Below are positions 8,943-17,032 of a DNA stretch of 64,000 nucleotides, one piece after another (position 1 is the stretch's first letter; the number at the start of each line of letters is the position of its first letter). The DNA comes from Mesorhizobium atlanticum (GTDB taxonomy: Bacteria > Pseudomonadota > Alphaproteobacteria > Rhizobiales > Rhizobiaceae): the NCBI RefSeq assembly GCF_003289965.1, contig NZ_QMBQ01000004.1:1-64000 (forward strand), read 5' to 3'. The notes beneath the pieces are model-generated. The model was not told the DNA's origin and made no database searches. It was given only the letters and a program-made list of their open reading frames with translations. The position numbers and the translations under genes were made by a program.

Positions 8943-9905
8943 ATGGCCGAGATCCTGAGTTCCGTCGTAGACGCGATCGGTGGAACACCACTGGTCCGGC
9001 TCGACAGGCTGACGGCGCAGGCAGGCGTCGACGGCGCAATCCTAGCCAAGCTGGAATATCTCAATCCGGGCTTTTCCAAGAAGGATCGTGCGGCGCTTGG
9101 AATAATCGAGGAGGCCGAAAGATCGGGCGCCATCAAGCCGGGACAAACGGTGGTCGAGCTTACTTCCGGAAATATGGGAACGGGACTCGCGATCATCTGC
9201 GCCGTCAGAGGTTACCCCTTCGTCGCGGTGATGTCGAAGGGCAACTCCGAAGAGCGCGCCCGCATGATGACGGCGCTCGGCGCGGAAGTGATCCTCGTGG
9301 ACCAGTTGCCGGGGTCGGTGCCGGGGCAGGTCTCGGGCGGCGATCTGGCGCTTGTCGAGCAGGCCGCAAGAGCGGTGACGGCCGAACGAGGCGCCTACCG
9401 CGCCGACCAGTTCCATCGCGCCGGGAACTGGCTTGCCCATTATCACGGAACCGGACCGGAAATCTGGGACGCCAGCCATGGCGCACTCGACGCATTCGTC
9501 GACTTCATCGGCTCGGGCGGCACCTATGCCGGGGTGACGAGGGCGCTCAAGGAACGCAATCCCCTGATCAAGTGCTTCATCGTCGAGCCCGAAGGCGCCG
9601 CGGCCGCGGCCGGCGAGACTGTCACCCAACCCGAACACCCTATTCAAGGCGGCGGCTACGCCATGCCGGACCTGGCGTTCCTGACCAACCCCCCCATCGA
9701 TGGCTATCTTCAAGTTTCCGGCGACGAAGCACGCGAGACCGCGCGCCTGCTGGCGCGCAGCGAAGGTATCTTCGCCGGCTTCTCCTCCGGAGCGAATGTG
9801 GCCGCCGCGCTGAGCCTCCTAAAGGGCGATCAAGCGGGCAAGACGATCGCCGTCGTGATTTGCGACTCCGGGCTGAAGTACCTCTCAACCGACCTCTGGA
9901 GTTGA
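8943..9905 (+). CDS. Cysteine synthase family (fold-type II PLP) protein
   Basis: A 320-residue beta-family PLP enzyme with a GGAGG ribosome site before the ATG. DAIGGTPLVRL, the catalytic-lysine region LNPGFSKKDRAAL, the substrate loop ELTSGNMGTGLAI and the glycine-rich phosphate cup GSGGTYAG are visible. Two motifs differ from typical O-acetylserine sulfhydrylases: the usual PSGSIKDR is GFSKKDR, and SGNTG is SGNMG. It may therefore use another acceptor or donor, for example as a cystathionine synthase-like or amino-acid biosynthesis enzyme. It follows pyrD by 24 bp and is probably co-transcribed. Confidence 0.85.
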   Translation: MAEILSSVVDAIGGTPLVRLDRLTAQAGVDGAILAKLEYLNPGFSKKDRAALGIIEEAERSGAIKPGQTVVELTSGNMGTGLAIICAVRGYPFVAVMSKGNSEERARMMTALGAEVILVDQLPGSVPGQVSGGDLALVEQAARAVTAERGAYRADQFHRAGNWLAHYHGTGPEIWDASHGALDAFVDFIGSGGTYAGVTRALKERNPLIKCFIVEPEGAAAAAGETVTQPEHPIQGGGYAMPDLAFLTNPPIDGYLQVSGDEARETARLLARSEGIFAGFSSGANVAAALSLLKGDQAGKTIAVVICDSGLKYLSTDLWS

Positions 9906-9943
9906 GACACGCCGGCGTCCGGCCGGAGCCGAGCAATCGGCGC

Positions 9944-11350
9944 CTAAAATGCCGTGCGCACCCTGAGCCTCAGCATCGCAAGCAAGCTCACTCCGCGCAC
10001 CAGCAGGAAGACGTGCAGCGATGCCCAGAGCCCGTTGTTGCCAAAGGCGGGCGCCAAGGTGACGAGCGCGGCGGTGAAGGCGAGGAATGACAAAAGCATC
10101 ATGTTGCGCATGTCGCGCGACCAGGTGGCGCCGATGAAGACGCCATCCATCTGAAAGGCCAGCACGCCGCTCAGCGCCGTGAAGGCTGCCCAGGGCAGAT
10201 AAATGTCGGCGACTTCGCGGACCTCCGGCGAGGTCGTGACCAGCGCCACCAGGCTCGCGCCGGCGGTCAGCAGGATAAGGCTGGCAGCGGCCGCGAGGCC
10301 AAAGCCCCAGATCAGCGTGAGCCGCACGGCCTGCCGGAAGGGAGCAGGCGCCTGCGCGCCGATGGCGCGGCCGGCCAACTGCTCGGCGGCGGTAGCAAAA
10401 CCGTCGAGGAAATAGCCGGCGAAGAGGAAGAAGTTCATCAGCACCGCATTGGCGGCAAGCGTCACCGTGCCGAACTGCGCGCCCTGCCTGGTGAACAGCG
10501 CGAAGGCGGCGAGCAGCGAGAAGGAGCGGATCATGATGTCGCGGTTGAGCGACAGCATGCGCCGGTAGGCCGGCAAATCGAGGATGCGGCGGCGCGACGG
10601 CCGCTCCAGCTTACGGAAGCGGTTGAGCACGATGGCAAGGCCGAGCAGCATGGCCAGGAACTCGCCGGTGACCGTCGCCCAGGCGACGCCGGCAACGCCC
10701 CAGCCGAGCTCGAGGCCGAGCAGGAAGCAGAGCACGATGTTGATGCCGTTGAGCACCGCCTGCAGCATCAGGCCGAGCCCGCCTTCGCCGCGTCCCAGCA
10801 CATAGCCCAATATGGCGTAGTTGATCAGCGAGAAGGGGGCGGCGAGCAGCCTGATGCGGATATAGATGGACATCGCCGAGCTGACGCGCGGCTCGGCGCC
10901 CATGAACCACTGGCCGGCCACGGCAAAGAGCGGCGAAAGAGCGGCAAGTATGATGCCCGCGACGACGGCGATCAGCACGGCGCGCCACAGCACCGCCTGC
11001 TCTTCCAGCGCATCGCCGCGCCCGAAGGCCTGGGCGACGAGACCAGTGGTGCCCGAGCGCAGGAAGTTGAAGGTGGTGAAGACGACGTCGAAGACCAGCG
11101 ATCCCGCCGCCAGGCCACCGAGAAGGGCCGCGTCGCCGAACTGGCCGACCACCGTCGTGTCGACGATGCCAAGCAGCGGCGTCGTCAGATAGGCAAGCGT
11201 CATCGGCACGGCGATCGCCAGCACCGAGCGGTTGGTGACGGCGAAAGACCTGGCGTTGGCTTGAGTCGCGTCCAAGGGGATTGCTGCCTGTTTGATTGCG
11301 GCTTGATCGAGGACCCGATGTGCCCCAGTTTGCCGGCGTGACGCAACCAC
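9944..11350 (-). CDS. MATE-family efflux transporter (DinF-like)
   Basis: Up to 468 residues and about 12 membrane helices in the inner membrane. The N-terminal core SVLAIAVPMTLAYLTTPLLGIVDTTVVGQFGD matches the DinF branch of the MATE superfamily, which exports cationic drugs or metabolites in exchange for sodium or protons. The start is uncertain. The longest frame begins at GTG 11350 and overlaps the upstream region of the divergent amidohydrolase gene; a TTG at 11275 gives 443 residues, closer to family length. Neither has a strong ribosome site. Confidence 0.88.
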   Translation of the reverse strand: MVASRRQTGAHRVLDQAAIKQAAIPLDATQANARSFAVTNRSVLAIAVPMTLAYLTTPLLGIVDTTVVGQFGDAALLGGLAAGSLVFDVVFTTFNFLRSGTTGLVAQAFGRGDALEEQAVLWRAVLIAVVAGIILAALSPLFAVAGQWFMGAEPRVSSAMSIYIRIRLLAAPFSLINYAILGYVLGRGEGGLGLMLQAVLNGINIVLCFLLGLELGWGVAGVAWATVTGEFLAMLLGLAIVLNRFRKLERPSRRRILDLPAYRRMLSLNRDIMIRSFSLLAAFALFTRQGAQFGTVTLAANAVLMNFFLFAGYFLDGFATAAEQLAGRAIGAQAPAPFRQAVRLTLIWGFGLAAAASLILLTAGASLVALVTTSPEVREVADIYLPWAAFTALSGVLAFQMDGVFIGATWSRDMRNMMLLSFLAFTAALVTLAPAFGNNGLWASLHVFLLVRGVSLLAMLRLRVRTAF

Positions 11351-11400
11351 ATCCGCCGGACTGCCAACCGAATTCCAAGCCTGGCGCAGCCCCCCGATAC

Positions 11401-12303
11401 ATGCCGCTACAGATCGTCCATCACCCCGACTATGACGCCGGCTTCGCCGTCAACCATCGCTTTCCGATGAGCAAATATCCGCTTTTGATGGAGGCCCTGC
11501 GTAGGCGCGGGCTGGCCGCGCCGGGCGCGCTTTCGATGCCGGAACCGGCGCCGGCGTCACGGCTCAAGCTTGCGCACGCAGCCGACTATGTCGACCAGGT
11601 GATCGCCTGCCAGGTGCCGGAGAGGATAGAACGAGAGATCGGCTTCCCGGTCGGCCCGCGCGTGTCGCTGCGGGCCCAGCTCGCCACGGCGGGCACCGTG
11701 CTGGCGGCCAGGCTGGCGCTGAAACACGGCATCGCCTGCAACGCCGCCGGCGGCAGTCATCACGCCAGGCGGGCGCAAGGCGCCGGCTTCTGCACCTTCA
11801 ACGATGTCGCCGTCGCCTCGTTGGCGCTGCTGGCTGAGGGCGCCGTGGAAAATGTGCTGATCGTCGATCTCGACGTGCATCAGGGCGACGGCACGGCCGA
11901 CATCCTGAAGGACGAACCGCGCGCCTTCACCTTTTCCATGCATGGCGAGCGCAACTATCCGGTGCGCAAGATCGCTTCCGATCTCGATGTCGCCTTGCCG
12001 GACGGCACCGGCGACGCCGCCTATCTCGAGCAGCTCGGCGCCATCCTGCCGGAGCTGTCCGGGCAAAGGCGTTGGGACATCGTCTTCTACAATGCCGGCG
12101 TGGATGTGCATGCCGAGGACAGGCTGGGCCGGCTGGCGCTGAGCGACGATGGCCTCAGCGCCCGCGAAGACATGGTCATCGGCCATTTTCGTAGCCACGG
12201 CGTGCCGCTGTGCGGCGTCATCGGCGGCGGCTACTCGACCGATGTGCCGGCACTCGCCGCGCGCCACGCCATGTTGTTCGAGGCTGCCTCGCGATACGCG
12301 TAA
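11401..12303 (+). CDS. Histone deacetylase-family amidohydrolase
   Basis: A 300-residue zinc amidohydrolase of the class II HDAC/acetoin utilisation/acetylpolyamine superfamily. The start is ATG 11401 rather than an upstream in-frame codon. The catalytic His pair is in GGSHHARRAQGAGFCTFNDVA, the zinc ligands are in LIVDLDVHQGDGTA, and YNAGVDVH plus the GGGYS tail complete the active site. Bacterial members deacetylate small molecules such as acetylpolyamines; the substrate here is unknown. It is divergent from the MATE gene. Confidence 0.88.
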   Translation: MPLQIVHHPDYDAGFAVNHRFPMSKYPLLMEALRRRGLAAPGALSMPEPAPASRLKLAHAADYVDQVIACQVPERIEREIGFPVGPRVSLRAQLATAGTVLAARLALKHGIACNAAGGSHHARRAQGAGFCTFNDVAVASLALLAEGAVENVLIVDLDVHQGDGTADILKDEPRAFTFSMHGERNYPVRKIASDLDVALPDGTGDAAYLEQLGAILPELSGQRRWDIVFYNAGVDVHAEDRLGRLALSDDGLSAREDMVIGHFRSHGVPLCGVIGGGYSTDVPALAARHAMLFEAASRYA

Positions 12304-12315
12304 TGCCACGCTGGG

Positions 12316-12585
12316 CTATTTCCTGTAGCTGGCGATCCGAAGCAAGATGAACACAGGAACGACGATCGCGGCGCCGAGCAGGATATAGCCGAGGAAGCGG
12401 TCGATGGCGTGGAAGCCGAGATTCCACAGATCGACGAAAAACTGGCGGATGCCGTAGAAGACGTCCATCGGCGACCAGCCGAAGGCATGCATGACGAGGC
12501 CGACGAGGAAGGAGACCACGAGCAGCTTCAGGAACACCCTGAGCGGCGTGTCGCCAAGAAAGCGCGTCAGTGCGGACAAGGCCAT
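12316..12585 (-). CDS. Small two-helix membrane protein (DUF6460-like)
   Basis: 89 residues with two predicted membrane helices (LRVFLKLLVVSFLVGLVMHAF and LGYILLGAAIVVPVFILLRI) separated by an amphipathic stretch containing GIRQFFVDLWNLG. This pattern recalls the DUF6460 family of Hyphomicrobiales inner-membrane proteins; function unknown. It is convergent with the amidohydrolase gene, with 12 bp between the stops. Confidence 0.75.
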   Translation of the reverse strand: MALSALTRFLGDTPLRVFLKLLVVSFLVGLVMHAFGWSPMDVFYGIRQFFVDLWNLGFHAIDRFLGYILLGAAIVVPVFILLRIASYRK

Positions 12586-12974
12586 TCTCCGGTTCGAGCC
12601 GCCCGATTCGGCGGCGCGGTATCAGAGATACGCACTCGGCCGTGCGCCATCAAGCGGCCCGGTTGCGGGCGCGTGCCGCCGGCAGAGCTTAATTTTGCGT
12701 AAATTCAGATGCCACAAATTGCTGAAAATAAACAGAAAAATCTTCATTTCTGCGTTCTGCGCAATGTGCGTGCAATTTTCGCCTGACAGATAGGGCCGGT
12801 CTTTCGAGCAGCGTGTCGCAACGGAAGCTCGGACCGCAAGGCAGCGCCTTGCGGCAGAGGGATTCTGTTGCCCGCGAGAGACAAACGAACCGGAGCGGCA
12901 ATCCCAGAAGCCGGCTCCATCGGTCAATCCGCGCATCGGCGCCGCCCTTGCGCATGTTTGTTGGAGTGTGGAAC
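12586..12974. other. Leader and promoter region of the outer-membrane protein gene
   Basis: About 390 bp without a supportable gene. The part 12690-12780 is strikingly AT-rich for this genome and probably holds the promoter of the downstream beta-barrel gene, leaving a long 5' leader. Short overlapping frames on both strands look like shadows. Confidence 0.4.
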
Positions 12975-13589
12975 GTGTTTTGTCGAACCAAGCTTACCCT
13001 TGCGGCGGCTTTTGCCGCCTGTCTCGGCGGGCCGGCGATGGCCGCCGACCTCTCGCCCGCCTATAACGATCCGCCCGCTTTCCAATGGAGTGGCGCTTAT
13101 GTCGGCGTCCATGGCGGAACCGCCTTCACCAGGATGCCCAATCCGTTCGCCGGTCGGAACGGCTGGAGCGGCGGCGTGCAGGCAGGCTACAACATCCAGA
13201 CCGGCCCGGCCGTGTTCGGCGCCGAGCTCGAAGGCTCCTATCTCGGTGGGGCCGAACACAATGTCGAGGGCGGCAAGATCAAGGAGAAATGGCGCGCCGC
13301 CGCCAAGGCCAAAGCCGGCCTCGCCTTCGACCAGACGCTGGTCTTCGGCACCGCCGGCATCGCCATGACCACATTCGACAAGGCAGGCGGCGTGCGCGAC
13401 ACCGACAGCCGCAAGCTCGGCTACCTGGTCGGCGCCGGCGTCGAACAGGCGTTCGCCGGCGGCCTCTCCGCCAAGATCGAGTATGACTATATCCGCACGC
13501 CCAATGTGGAAACGAGATCGGCCTTCGGCAATGCGAAGACCGATATAGGCAGCCAGGAGCTGAAGGCCGGTATCAATTACCGCTTCTAA
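12975..13589 (+). CDS. Outer-membrane beta-barrel (porin-like, Omp25/OmpA-type) protein
   Basis: 204 residues from GTG 12975, which has a GGAG site 8 bp upstream; an in-frame ATG at 12954 is the alternative. The signal peptide ends at AMA-ADLSPAY. The mature protein shows alternating strands with FQWSGAYVGVHGG near its start, repeated GxxxGYxxQ turns, and a terminal YRF aromatic C-terminus recognised by the BAM complex. Small barrels of this type (Omp25/Omp31, Ropa-like) are abundant structural proteins in Hyphomicrobiales. Confidence 0.85.
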   Translation: MFCRTKLTLAAAFAACLGGPAMAADLSPAYNDPPAFQWSGAYVGVHGGTAFTRMPNPFAGRNGWSGGVQAGYNIQTGPAVFGAELEGSYLGGAEHNVEGGKIKEKWRAAAKAKAGLAFDQTLVFGTAGIAMTTFDKAGGVRDTDSRKLGYLVGAGVEQAFAGGLSAKIEYDYIRTPNVETRSAFGNAKTDIGSQELKAGINYRF

Positions 13590-13608
13590 CTTGTGGCGCG
13601 CCGGAGAG

Positions 13609-13655
13609 CAGTTTTCCGTGGCGGCTGCCCCGCCGATCTCCACCACGGGAAACTG
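13609..13655 (+). terminator. Long hairpin after the outer-membrane protein gene
   Basis: 13-bp arms (CAGTTTTCCGTGG / CCACGGGAAACTG, one G-U pair) enclose a ~21-nt GC-rich loop, beginning 20 bp after the stop. There is no long T-run, only CCTTTCTCC, so it may be a weak terminator or an mRNA-stabilising stem. Confidence 0.45.
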
Positions 13656-13757
13656 CCTTTCTCCGACCCGCGCGGATACGGGCGGCCCAGGCGTAATGTC
13701 GATGTAATTTTCGCGGCCTAGCTGCCCGCTGCGCGTAACCATCCCAGGAATCAGATC

Positions 13758-14147
13758 ATGTTCAAGACAAGCAGGGGACGGAGCCTGGCCCTGAAGGCTT
13801 TCCTCGCCACGGCGCTCATCGGCATATCCGGCTGCGCCTCCGACATTATGAAGAACTATATCGGACAGCCGGTCGAATCCGTTGTCCTCGACTATGGCCC
13901 GCCGACCACGGTGGTCGAGCTCGGCCCAGGCGAACGCGCCTATCAGTGGCGCAAGATCTCCACCAACGTGGTCTCCGGCTCGTCGAGCGGCGAGGTCCGT
14001 CATACAAAGCACGGCACCGAATACGAGGAGACCGAGACGCCCGGCTATGTCGAGCGCCAGGAGTGTTTTTACACCTTCTACGCCCGATCGTCCGGCGGTC
14101 GCTGGTTCATCACCAATTTCCGCAAGCCGAAGCTGGAATGCGAATGA
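13758..14147 (+). CDS. Small lipoprotein of unknown function
   Basis: 129 residues with a basic N-terminus, a hydrophobic segment and the lipobox GISGC, so the product is probably anchored by lipid after signal peptidase II cleavage. The body begins MKNYIGQPVESVVLDYGPPT, a SmpA/BamE-like fold hint in which small lipoproteins carry a G-x-P-x-x-V-x-x-x-x-G-x-P pattern. A later part (ECFYTFYARSSGGRWFITNFRKPKLEC) has two cysteines. Function unknown. It lies upstream of a two-component operon but about 100 bp away. Confidence 0.72.
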   Translation: MFKTSRGRSLALKAFLATALIGISGCASDIMKNYIGQPVESVVLDYGPPTTVVELGPGERAYQWRKISTNVVSGSSSGEVRHTKHGTEYEETETPGYVERQECFYTFYARSSGGRWFITNFRKPKLECE

Positions 14148-14250
14148 GGTCAGCGCAAGCGGCGAACTGGCTCTTGCCGCGTGACAGTCGAAGCTCTACC
14201 GGGCCGGCAAGGACATCCGCAAACCGCTGCTGCGCCAACGGGATCGAAGA

Positions 14251-14925
14251 ATGCGTATCCTTCTGATCGAGGACGAGCCGGAAATGGCGTCGGTGCTCAA
14301 GACGGCGCTGGAGCGGCAGGATTTCGTCGTTGACGGGACCTCGACGCTGGCCGATGCCGAAATCATGGCAAAGGTCGGGAGCCACGACGCGATCGTGCTC
14401 GACCGCCGCCTGCCCGATGGCGAGGGCCTCGACCTCATCCCGCGACTGCGCGCGATGAATATCGATACGCCGGTGATTGCGCTGACCGCGATGGCCGGCA
14501 TCGACGACCGCGTCGGCGGGCTCAATGCCGGCGCCGACGACTATATGGTGAAACCCTTCGCCACCGAGGAGCTGGTGGCGCGGCTGCGCGCGCTGCACCG
14601 GCGGCAGTTCACCTTGCGCGCCGAGCGTATCGAGGTCGGTCGGCTCGTCTATGACTTCCGCGATCGTGAAGCGCTGGTGGCCGACAAGGCTCTCGACCTG
14701 CCCCGGCGCGAGCGCCTGGTGCTGGAAACACTGATCCGCCGACCGGGCCGTGCCGTGATGCGCCGGGCCCTGGAGGAGGCGGTCTACGCGCTGGATGACG
14801 AGATCGGCTCGAACGCGCTCGACGCGCATATCTCCAGGCTGCGCCGAAAGCTGGAAGACGCTGCCGCGGGCATCGAAATCCGCGCCATCCGCAACATCGG
14901 CTACCTGCTGAGGGCCTTGCCGTGA
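14251..14925 (+). CDS. OmpR/PhoB-family response regulator
   Basis: 224 residues. The receiver domain has the acidic pair IEDEPE, phospho-acceptor Asp51 (IVLDRRLPDG), a conserved Thr/Ala switch and Lys in MVKPFATEELVARLRAL. The C-terminal winged helix (RRERLVLETLIRRPGRAVMRRALEEAVY) binds DNA. It overlaps the kinase gene by 4 bp (GTGA), so the two are co-translated and a cognate pair. The sensed signal is unknown. Confidence 0.93.
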   Translation: MRILLIEDEPEMASVLKTALERQDFVVDGTSTLADAEIMAKVGSHDAIVLDRRLPDGEGLDLIPRLRAMNIDTPVIALTAMAGIDDRVGGLNAGADDYMVKPFATEELVARLRALHRRQFTLRAERIEVGRLVYDFRDREALVADKALDLPRRERLVLETLIRRPGRAVMRRALEEAVYALDDEIGSNALDAHISRLRRKLEDAAAGIEIRAIRNIGYLLRALP

Positions 14926-16355
14926 GGCAGCGCCGTACACGCTCGCTGCAATGGGTGCTGGTGCGGCGGCTGATCCTGCTGCAGGCGGCGATGCTTGCGA
15001 TCTTCGTCGGGCTTTGCGCCGCGGCGTTCTGGATCGCCAATCCGACGCTGCTGGTCGACAATGAGGCCGCCGTGGCGGCGCTGAAAGGCGCCGTCGAGCG
15101 CGACGTGAACGGCCGGCTGGTGGTGCGCGAGACCGAAGAACTCAAGCAATTCCGCGAGAGCTTTCCGCATGTCTGGTACATCATCCGCGACAGGACCGGG
15201 CAGAGCGTCCGCTCCGGCGCCGTGCCGGAAGTCTATGCCGGCACGCCCGGCCTTCTGCTCGATTCCGTCGAACATGCGACCCTCGACCTCAACCGCGATG
15301 ATCTGCGCCCCGAAGCCTATGTCGAGAACACCACGACCAAGGCGGGGCCGGTGCAGATCATCACCTCGACGCGCTCGTCGCGCGAACAGACGGACGGGCT
15401 GGAAGTCAACATCTCGGCGACCGTGGATGTCGCGCGCAATCCCGACGGCAGCCGCAACTGGCAGCGCGCTTTGCCGGCGCTGTCGCTGATCGTTCTGACC
15501 CTGGTGCTGCCCATCGTCCTGGTCATGGGGCTGGCCACGCTGGTGACGACACCCGCCGTTGTGCGCAGGTCTTTCGCGGGCCTGGTCGACACCGCCGACC
15601 AGGCCGCTCGCATCGACATCAACACACGCGGCATGCAGCTGCCGGTGCAACGCGTGCCGCAGGAGATCGCGCCGCTGGTCCACGCCTTCAACCAAACGCT
15701 GGCGCGCCTGGCGCAGGGCTACGACCAGCACAACCGCTTTCTGACCGACGCCGCGCATGAATTGCGCACGCCGATCGCCATCCTGCGCACGCGGGCCGAG
15801 CTTCTGACCAAGGAACCGCAGAGCGAACGTCTGCTGCAGGACATCGAGCGCCTGTCGCACCTTGCCCAGCAATTGCTCGATCATCAGATGCTGGAGCGGC
15901 CGGGCGACGAGCGCCGAAGCGTCGACCTGACCGAGCTCGGGCGCCGGGTAACCGCCGACCTCGCGCCGCTGGCGATCGAGGCCGGCTATGACCTCGCCTT
16001 CGAGCCACCAGCCGGAGCGGTTCATGTCAAGGCAAACGGCATGCAGATCGAACGCGCCCTGGCAAACCTGGTGCGCAATGCCATCGACCATGGCGGCGGC
16101 TCCGGCACGATCACGGTCGGCATCGACGGAGGCGGAGGCATCGAGGTGCGCGATGAGGGCCCGGGCATTCCGCCGGACGAGCGGGAAAATGTCTTCCAGC
16201 CCTTCTACCGCCTGCAGCCGCAGTCGCGCGGCGCCGGCCTGGGCCTCAACCTTGCCCGGCAGATCGCCGAGCTGCATGGCGGCACGGTCAGTATCCTGGG
16301 CGGTTCGGAGCGGGGCGCCCGCGTGCGCATCGAGCTGCCGGTATCGAGCTGTTGA
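14922..16355 (+). CDS. Sensor histidine kinase (HAMP, HisKA, HATPase)
   Basis: 477 residues starting at GTG within the regulator's stop. A first membrane helix (LILLQAAMLAIFVGLCAAAFWI) is followed by a ~140-residue periplasmic sensor, a second helix (LSLIVLTLVLPIVLVMGLATLV), HAMP, HisKA with the phospho-accepting His279 in DAAHELRTPIAILR, and HATPase with NAIDHGG, DEGPGIP and GAGLGLNLA. It is the inner-membrane partner of the upstream OmpR-type regulator. The sensor region shows no named domain. The tRNA-Gly used by the prophage follows 76 bp downstream. Confidence 0.92.
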   Translation: MRQRRTRSLQWVLVRRLILLQAAMLAIFVGLCAAAFWIANPTLLVDNEAAVAALKGAVERDVNGRLVVRETEELKQFRESFPHVWYIIRDRTGQSVRSGAVPEVYAGTPGLLLDSVEHATLDLNRDDLRPEAYVENTTTKAGPVQIITSTRSSREQTDGLEVNISATVDVARNPDGSRNWQRALPALSLIVLTLVLPIVLVMGLATLVTTPAVVRRSFAGLVDTADQAARIDINTRGMQLPVQRVPQEIAPLVHAFNQTLARLAQGYDQHNRFLTDAAHELRTPIAILRTRAELLTKEPQSERLLQDIERLSHLAQQLLDHQMLERPGDERRSVDLTELGRRVTADLAPLAIEAGYDLAFEPPAGAVHVKANGMQIERALANLVRNAIDHGGGSGTITVGIDGGGGIEVRDEGPGIPPDERENVFQPFYRLQPQSRGAGLGLNLARQIAELHGGTVSILGGSERGARVRIELPVSSC

Positions 16356-16431
16356 TGGCCCGCTTGCGCGGAACATCAGGTCTGCTTTGCCGATTGCTTG
16401 CAGCCCGGGCCTCATGGTAACGAGGGCGCGC

Positions 16432-16505
16432 GCGGGTATGATGTAATGGTAGCCTGTCAGCTTCCCAAGCTGAACGCGCGGGTTCGATTCCCGCTACCCG
16501 CTCCA
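16432..16505 (+). tRNA. tRNA-Gly (anticodon CCC)
   Basis: The full cloverleaf is visible: acceptor arms GCGGGTA/TACCCGC (16432-16438/16495-16501), D-arm, anticodon stem TCAGC/GCTGA around the loop TTCCCAA (anticodon CCC), T-arm GCGGG-TTCGATT-CCCGC, and encoded CCA at 16503-16505. The 3' 47 bases form attL of the prophage. Integration restored the gene, so it should stay functional. Confidence 0.96.
16459..16505 (+). repeat. attL (tRNA-Gly 3' half)
   Basis: 47 bases from the anticodon stem to the CCA end, identical to 61644-61690. Flanking bases differ on both sides, which sets the exact core limits. Confidence 0.93.
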
Positions 16506-16554
16506 CCTTGCAGCGCAACGCCTTGATCACTATCCCGGCGTTGGCAAACTAAGG

Positions 16555-16577
16555 CCGTTTTACCGCCAGTTTTACAG
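16555..16577 (+). other. Putative integrase arm-binding sites, attL side
   Basis: Two direct copies of GTTTTAC (16557-16563 and 16569-16575), spaced 12 bp, lie 52 and 64 bp inside the core. The same heptamer occurs twice just inside attR, so these are candidate arm-type sites for the tyrosine integrase. Confidence 0.4.
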
Positions 16578-16655
16578 CCATCGTTCTCCGTTTGAGCCTG
16601 CGACCCACGACAACCAAAGGTCGATTAATAAAATATGAACATTTGGCAGCGTTCA

Positions 16656-16680
16656 ATTTGCGACAAAAAATGTCGCAAAT
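16656..16680. repeat. Perfect 10-bp inverted repeat near attL
   Basis: ATTTGCGACA and TGTCGCAAAT are separated by five A. It lies in AT-rich DNA between attL and the first prophage gene. It could be a protein-binding site (excision or integration factor) or a hairpin ending transcription from the protease gene. Confidence 0.5.
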
Positions 16681-16795
16681 GGGAAATTTTTGATATCTGT
16701 TTATCAAAAGTTAACGATTTATTTACGTCGACTCTTGATGTCTTAGCGCTAGTTGGCAATATGCCAGACTGAGGGAACCGGGGCTGAGCACTACT

Positions 16796-17032
16796 ATGGA
16801 CACTACGCACGAAACTTTGAAGTACGGTGTCGCGGGGCCCATAACGATTGCCAAGCAGAAAATCTCGACAATCATTCTTGTGACGCCAGCACAGGTCGGC
16901 GAACTCCGGTCCACCCCCCAAGGTGTGGACACCGCTGCACCAAACCGCCGCTACAGGGATTGTGCTGGCAAGGAGTTGCCGGTCGATTCGGGCACAACCT
17001 TGGGTAAAGTGGCTCACGCTGCTGGCGTGTGA
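16796..17032 (+). CDS. Doubtful small ORF near attL
   Basis: 78 codons beginning MDTTHETLKYGVAGPITIAK. The composition looks protein-like (no long basic or Ser/Arg runs), but there is no good ribosome site close to the ATG, and it overlaps the 3' end of the convergent protease gene by 19 bp. A competing minus-strand frame covers the same DNA. It may equally be non-coding; the region 16506-16795 holds no gene. Confidence 0.25.
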   Translation: MDTTHETLKYGVAGPITIAKQKISTIILVTPAQVGELRSTPQGVDTAAPNRRYRDCAGKELPVDSGTTLGKVAHAAGV

